Below, one piece after another: positions 59,376 through 64,000 of a stretch of DNA of 64,000 nucleotides (positions are counted from its first letter, which is position 1; each line of letters opens with the position of its first letter). A program made the position numbers and the translations under genes. Source of the stretch: Notolepis coatsorum (Eukaryota; Chordata; Actinopteri; Aulopiformes; Paralepididae); the NCBI GenBank assembly GCA_963971535.1, contig OZ020588.1, forward strand, positions 125,682,846 to 125,746,845, in the 5' to 3' direction. The notes below the pieces were generated by a model. It saw only the letters and a program-made list of their open reading frames with translations. It was not told the origin of the DNA and ran no database searches.

Positions 59376-59877
59376 TGAAATCAGGAATGTCCAATCGTTG
59401 CTTTTCTTTGAATCAAATCTTAAGGTCCTTTATTTTCTATTAGTTACAAATTCTAATTCAGTTCAGTTCCTTTTCTTCCAGTTCAGTTCAGTTCAATTCA
59501 AAGTCTCTTTGCATTCTTTCAGTTCAGTTCAGTTCAGTTCAAAGTCCTATTACATTTCATTTCCATTTCATTTCATGCTGTGTGCTCGAAGAGCACGCCA
59601 CCTATATTACACAGCTGGTTCTAATAGCAATCAAAAACAATTCAGCTCAGCTGCAGTGTTTTGGAACACGTTGGCAGGAGCTGTCCACTCTTGCGTGGTG
59701 CTGAAAGACAAACTGCATTAGTTTTGTTGGCGAACAAGCATTGCACTTTCATTGTCAATAAAGAAAAATAAAACAAATAAGACAAAACGTTATCACCAAT
59801 TAACTATGTGTGTGTATTATATTTTACTTTATGAGTCTGAAAGAAAATGTATATTATTTATAATAATAGTTGCAACA
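59376..59877 (-). repeat. 5' LTR of BEL-B, 3'-truncated by 12 bp
   Basis: Matches 44651-45152 essentially base for base but lacks the last dozen bases (TTTGTAACA end) that the other LTR has. The deletion joins LTR directly to gag. Confidence 0.92.
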
Positions 59878-59882
59878 AGCTG

Positions 59883-60375
59883 TGCCTTTACCGCAACCAG
59901 CACACAGCAAGGACTGCAGTTGGAAGGCATGTAGCGGCGCGAACTCCCAATACGAAAACCGGTGGAGGATTTTTAGAATGATCATCATCTTCCAGACACT
60001 CCAGTACGAAGACAATATCGCCGTATTTTCTCGAATATAGTGAGAGAGAAAATAAAGATATGATGTCAACGTATCTCTTGTTTTCCAACTCTTCTCCTAC
60101 TATCACATTCACGTCAAGTGGGGATCTACCGAGGCACTTCCTTGTGGTGAAAGCGAGAAAGGAGGAGAGCAGGTGACCACACACCTGCTTATGTAGGTGA
60201 GCTGATAGGGGTGTGGTCAGACAAATATTGGGATTAAAGGTACATTGTGGTCTTTATTCAGTGCGCGTGCACGTGTGCGAGGACAGTGCTAGAGTAATGC
60301 CGAGCGGATCCACTATGAAACAGAACCCTTTTTTCTTTAACTAAAAGATATACAAAGATATACAGAAACTTCTCT
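59883..60375. other. No gene seen
   Basis: Ordinary-looking sequence next to the BEL-B target site. The inverse of GTGCGCGTGCACGTG near 60262 is partly itself (short palindrome). No coding support. Confidence 0.45.
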
Positions 60376-61333
60376 TTAACACTTTAATCGCCATGGGTTA
60401 AATTCATAATTTACCATCCCTCGCCAGCTCTATTTGTCTATGGAGAAGTTCCCCTTCTTTGCAGGGCTATAACTTTTTAAATTCTATTGCTAAATTGCCA
60501 TTATTATGGCCCATTCAATGTCCTATATGTATTGTTCAGGGTGTAGCAACGTTAAACTTTTTCATTCACATATTCATACTAAAATATGGTCTAAAGTATA
60601 AGTATGTTTTTATCGTTTTTGCAGCTTTCTTCAGAACGTGATTTATAGCCCTAAATGCATTATATTGATGATCAAATACAGTTTGGTAGGAATCTGTGCG
60701 AGATAAAAAGTTTCAACTGGACGTGGTTCTAGAAGTTTCTACGCATCATCTGATGATGACCGGATGGGCGGGGGATCGTTTATAATTCCGTGGGCAGCGT
60801 TAGATGATTCATCCAGAGTGGGTCATATGTTCATCAGATCAGTTAGTATAGAAGACGTTAGAAAATAACGCTGAATCTTACCGTGGCTTCCTCGCGCCGC
60901 TGGCAGATGAGCGTGGAACAGAATTTTTTCTATTATGGGATGGAGAAATGCCCGATCCATTTCCAGGTTGTATAATAGTATATACGTCCAAATCATGTTG
61001 TTTTTTCTAGTTATTTGCACCGATCGATGTTCACTGTGTCAATACGGAGTCTCTCTAACGATAGCGAGTACCCGGACCACATATGGATGAGCACTACCGG
61101 TTCAAAGGTTAATTTCCGGCTGGCGATCTGCCGATCGGCCACCAGATGGCGCTCTTGAACCGCTAGAGAGTTGAGTGGAGCTTTGCACTGTGTCTCAGGG
61201 CTCCGGAAAGGAAATATGATTTTGATGACAGATTTTTGAAATATTGACATCAAAGACGAGTTACGGCGTCTTCGGCAGAATGAGCATGGCTCGGAATGAT
61301 GTGAAAACTCGTCCGCGGCGATCATAGTGTTAA
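60376..61333. mobile_element. TTAA-bounded non-autonomous DNA transposon, copy 3
   Basis: Starts TTAACACTTTAATCGCC and ends GGCGATCATAGTGTTAA, imperfect inverted ends with TTAA. 958 bp, the same size class and end consensus as 8121-9065 and 37597-38534 but a diverged interior. It ends 48 bp before the SLC12-like exon. Confidence 0.78.
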
Positions 61334-61381
61334 CATTGTAACTGCACATTAATCATCAGCTTGTGGTTCTTTGGCCCGCAG

Positions 61382-61468
61382 GATGAAATCTTTGTTGGAG
61401 AAATTCAGAATTAACTGCAGTGACATCAACGTCATTGATGACATTCATGTCAAACCCAGCAATGACAG
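61382..61468 (+). CDS. Exon of an SLC12-type cation-chloride cotransporter (isolated)
   Basis: An 87-bp open segment with an upstream AG (GGCCCGCAG) and downstream GT (GACAGGTAACC). It encodes MKSLLEKFRINCSDINVIDD plus IHVKPSND, which fits the C-terminal cytosolic domain of Na-K-Cl/Na-Cl cotransporters, where a KFRI..SDI.V..DI..KP pattern is conserved (family pattern from memory). The phase is 1 nt in, 2 nt out. No neighbouring SLC12 exon is recognised in the window: the next potential exon does not splice in frame. It may be an orphan exon of a duplicated or broken gene, or part of a gene with long repeat-filled introns. Confidence 0.5.
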
Positions 61469-61539
61469 GTAACCACACCGATTTAGTTCATGGCGAGATG
61501 TGGAGAAAACAGAATGTGCAATATTATTAGTCTAATATC

Positions 61540-62182
<643 letters not shown>

Positions 62183-62860
62183 CTGCTATCCATTGAGGGA
62201 GAAGTTGTGATGGGCCCACACCCATTCTTTTTGCATGGGGTAGCTGCTTTATTCACCAGCTACTATGTATTCAACCTGGAGTACCCTTCTGTTGGAATAT
62301 CCACACTGGAGTTCATCCAAAGGTATTTTAACACTCTGAACACATGATCAATGTCATCAGTAAGACTTATCATGCAAAGACTATCTGGCTATTAAGTCCA
62401 TGCCTTTCTACAGAGGCCATAAAGTAGATTAAATGCTTTGAGTATGAAGCCTGGAACCAACTATGTGAATTGGGACCACACCATCACTTGATGTTGCTGC
62501 TATCTTGTTAAGAAATTGACATAATGGTTTAATTCACATTATAGTATGGCTTCAAAATTCGGATAAGTAAACATTATGTTAGAGGTACCATGAGGCTAAA
62601 CAAATATTTGTATTGTGAGGATCATCCAACAAGTTTGAACTAGTAGCAATCTTCATCAGGGTGTGGTGTGGGAAAAAACACAGGTGAGCACTTTGATAAA
62701 TGCTGAGTCTATTTAAAACTGAAACGTATCTTTGCTTATTAACAGGTGCTTCTTGGGCATCAACCCGGAGAAAGGCTCCATGGCAAAGAAGCGAAGCGCC
62801 ATCAACCCTCAAGTGACCACCCTTCTTCATAAGCTCATAGACTTTGAATGGTCTGCATAG
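62183..62860 (+). CDS. Last two coding exons of a host gene of unknown function
   Basis: Exon 62183-62322 (140 bp, LLSIEGEVVMGPHPFFLHGV, then YYVFNLEYPSVG and TLEFIQ) has a strong acceptor and a GT donor. It joins in phase to 62746-62860 (CFLGINPEKGS, AINPQVTTLLHKLIDFEWSA, stop TAG). The combination of TLEFIQR, GINPE.G and a terminal LxDFEW is known from large uncharacterised teleost protein families (from memory; no function assigned). Upstream exons are not found. The stop codon lies in the first unit of a 78-bp tandem repeat. The minus-strand gene at 31249-33087 holds middle exons of what may be the same type of protein. Confidence 0.65.
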
Positions 62861-63200
62861 ACAATCTTCCTTCTCCTGTCGTCCCCTGACGTGAACATCC
62901 TTCTTCGTAAGTAAGCTCATAGACTTTGAATGTTCTGCAAAGACAATTGTCCTTCTCCTGTCGTCCCCTGACGTGAACATCCTTCTTCGGAAGCTCATAG
63001 ACTTTGAATGGTCTGCAAAGACAATGGTCATGCTCCTGTCGTCCCCTCACATGAACACCCTTCTTCGGAAGCTCATAGACTTTGAATGGTCTGCAAAGAC
63101 AATTGTCATGCTCCTGTCGTCCCCTCACGTGAACACCCTTCTTCGGAAGCTCATAGACTTTGAATGGTCTGCAAAGACAATTGTCATGCTCCTGTCGTCC
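62815..63200 (+). repeat. 78-bp tandem repeat grown from the last codons of the gene
   Basis: Five copies with AGCTCATAGACTTTGAATG starting at about 62832, 62914, 62992, 63070 and 63148; spacing 82, 78, 78, 78. Copy 1 is the coding end (with TAG). Later copies read AAG in place of TAG, and copies 3-5 stay open in the same register for 26 codons each. Copy 2 carries a 4-bp insertion (GTAA). Confidence 0.95.
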
Positions 63201-63304
63201 CTGCGCCTCTTTTGTTCTTTTGAGTGCCTCTTTTGTTCTTTTGAGTGAGTGCATAAAGTGTATTCATTAGTTCCATTTTCGGGTAAGACCTGGAAGTAAT
63301 AGTT

Positions 63305-63525
63305 TCATGGCGACAGTGGCTCGGGAGGTAGAGCAGTCGTCTGGCAATCCGGAGATTCCCGCTCCTCCCAGGGCAGCGTGTCGATGTGTCCTTGAGCAAG
63401 ACACTTAACCCCTACTTGCTCCCGATGAGCAGGTTGGCACCTTGCATGGTTGCTGCTGCCGTCGGTGTATGAATGGGTAAAATGTGCAAAAATTGTAAAA
63501 TTAAAATAAAAAAAAAAGCAGCCAT
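63305..63525 (+). mobile_element. tRNA-like SINE
   Basis: GGCGACAGTGGCTCGGGAGG looks like a tRNA A-box head, followed by GAGCAAGACACTTAACCCC and GAATGGGTAAAATGTGC, a body common in fish SINEs, and an A-rich tail. The B-box region is degraded. Confidence 0.65.
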
Positions 63526-63555
63526 TTACCATTTTACTTACGAATATGATTACTT

Positions 63556-64000
63556 TGTCTTAGTTTTGCCGTTTTGAGCAGTGTTGACCAGCAGTTTATA
63601 AAATAATATTTAAAATGTTTATTAGCAACGCCGAGCTTTCAAACCATTGTGTTTCTCTGTCCGAAACTCTTGTGCAACTGTGAGTACCTTTGAATTTTCT
63701 CTGCGATACTTGTACATCAAGCGTTTCACAGAGTACCAGTTCTTCAGAGTTAATATGGGATTTTCCTATGGGTAAAATGTGCACAAATTGTAAAAAAAAA
63801 AAAAAAAAAAAAAAAGAAGAAAGAAAACAGCCATTTACCATTTCAAGAATAAGAATATAATTCTTTGTAATATAATTCTGTCTTTTGACAATAAAATCCC
63901 ATAATTAATTCTGAAGAACTGGCGAAACGCTTGTTGTACAAGGCGCATCAGTCAGCTAAAGCCGTTTTGAGCAGTGTTGACCAGCAGTTTATAAAATAAT
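63556..64000. repeat. Inverted and direct repeats related to the 30650 MITE (runs off window)
   Basis: The segment GCCGTTTTGAGCAGTGTTGA appears at about 63568 and 63961, 392 bp apart. Between them, 63711-63765 and 63886-63945 form an inverted pair (AAGCGTTTC, CCAGTTCTTCAGA, ATGGGATTTT). A poly-A run and ACAGCCATTTACCATTT repeat the SINE tail at 63510-63533. This is a nested or composite MITE; the right end is outside the window. Confidence 0.65.

Larger units (their letters stand above)
44639..59877 (-). mobile_element. BEL/Pao LTR retrotransposon, family B, carrying a nested BEL-A2
   Basis: A minus-strand element bounded by AGCTG duplications (44634-44638 and 59878-59882) with 502-514-bp LTRs. 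Order in its own direction: 5' LTR 59877-59376, gag/protease, RT/RNase H to 56654, the nested element, RNase H end/integrase 47352-45584, a 3' non-coding region, and the 3' LTR 45152-44639. Without the insert it is about 5.9 kb. The 3' end of the 5' LTR, the primer site and the start of gag are deleted. Confidence 0.93.

Overview
The window looks like a teleost fish chromosome stretch that is almost entirely repetitive. The signs are long GT, CT and tetranucleotide microsatellites, BEL/Pao, Ty3-type and non-LTR retroelements, tRNA-headed SINEs, many TTAA-bounded non-autonomous DNA transposons, and a few spliced exons of vertebrate type. No prokaryotic gene organisation was seen. Most long open frames here come from microsatellites (poly TH, CV, SL, CLSV) or from transposons.

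Layout. 1-5255: the 3' half of a decayed BEL-type element (family A, copy A1) with its 3' LTR. 5446-6964: three GT arrays with a duplicated spacer. 7250-16205: non-LTR 3' ends and four TTAA-bounded elements; one of these holds LINE fragments, a 35-bp minisatellite and a 118-bp-arm palindrome. 16635-23231: a nest in which a hairpin MITE holds BEL copy A3 (itself hit by a 1.3-kb solo LTR) and a SINE; each of the three insertions has its own target-site duplication. 23460-30973: a hAT-type MITE, SINE, 120-bp satellite, LINE ends, a 1.1-kb ATCT/GTCT array and another MITE. 31249-33087 (minus): four well-phased exons of a host gene of unknown function, with a solo LTR in one intron. 33320-39862: minisatellites, an L2/CR1-like LINE with broken RT, and a second LINE split by a TTAA element whose empty site is preserved in a paralogue. 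40133-44638: CT arrays, a 5S-like sequence and undefined sequence. 44639-59877: a minus-strand BEL element (family B) with a 9.3-kb BEL family A element (A2) inside it. 60376-64000: another TTAA element, an SLC12-like exon, two terminal exons of a host gene whose last codons are tandemly amplified, a SINE and inverted repeats.

The most unusual object is A2. Its left end is not the LTR edge. It starts at an internal TG in the integrase region, 613 bp upstream of the 5' LTR, and this odd end and the normal right LTR end are flanked by the same 5-bp duplication (GTAAG). The element therefore has 2.0-kb terminal direct repeats. This fits plus-strand priming at an ectopic purine tract followed by ordinary integrase-mediated insertion. 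A2 also lacks the catalytic core of its own reverse transcriptase, although its LTRs differ by only about nine substitutions by eye, so it was probably copied in trans unless the deletion came later.
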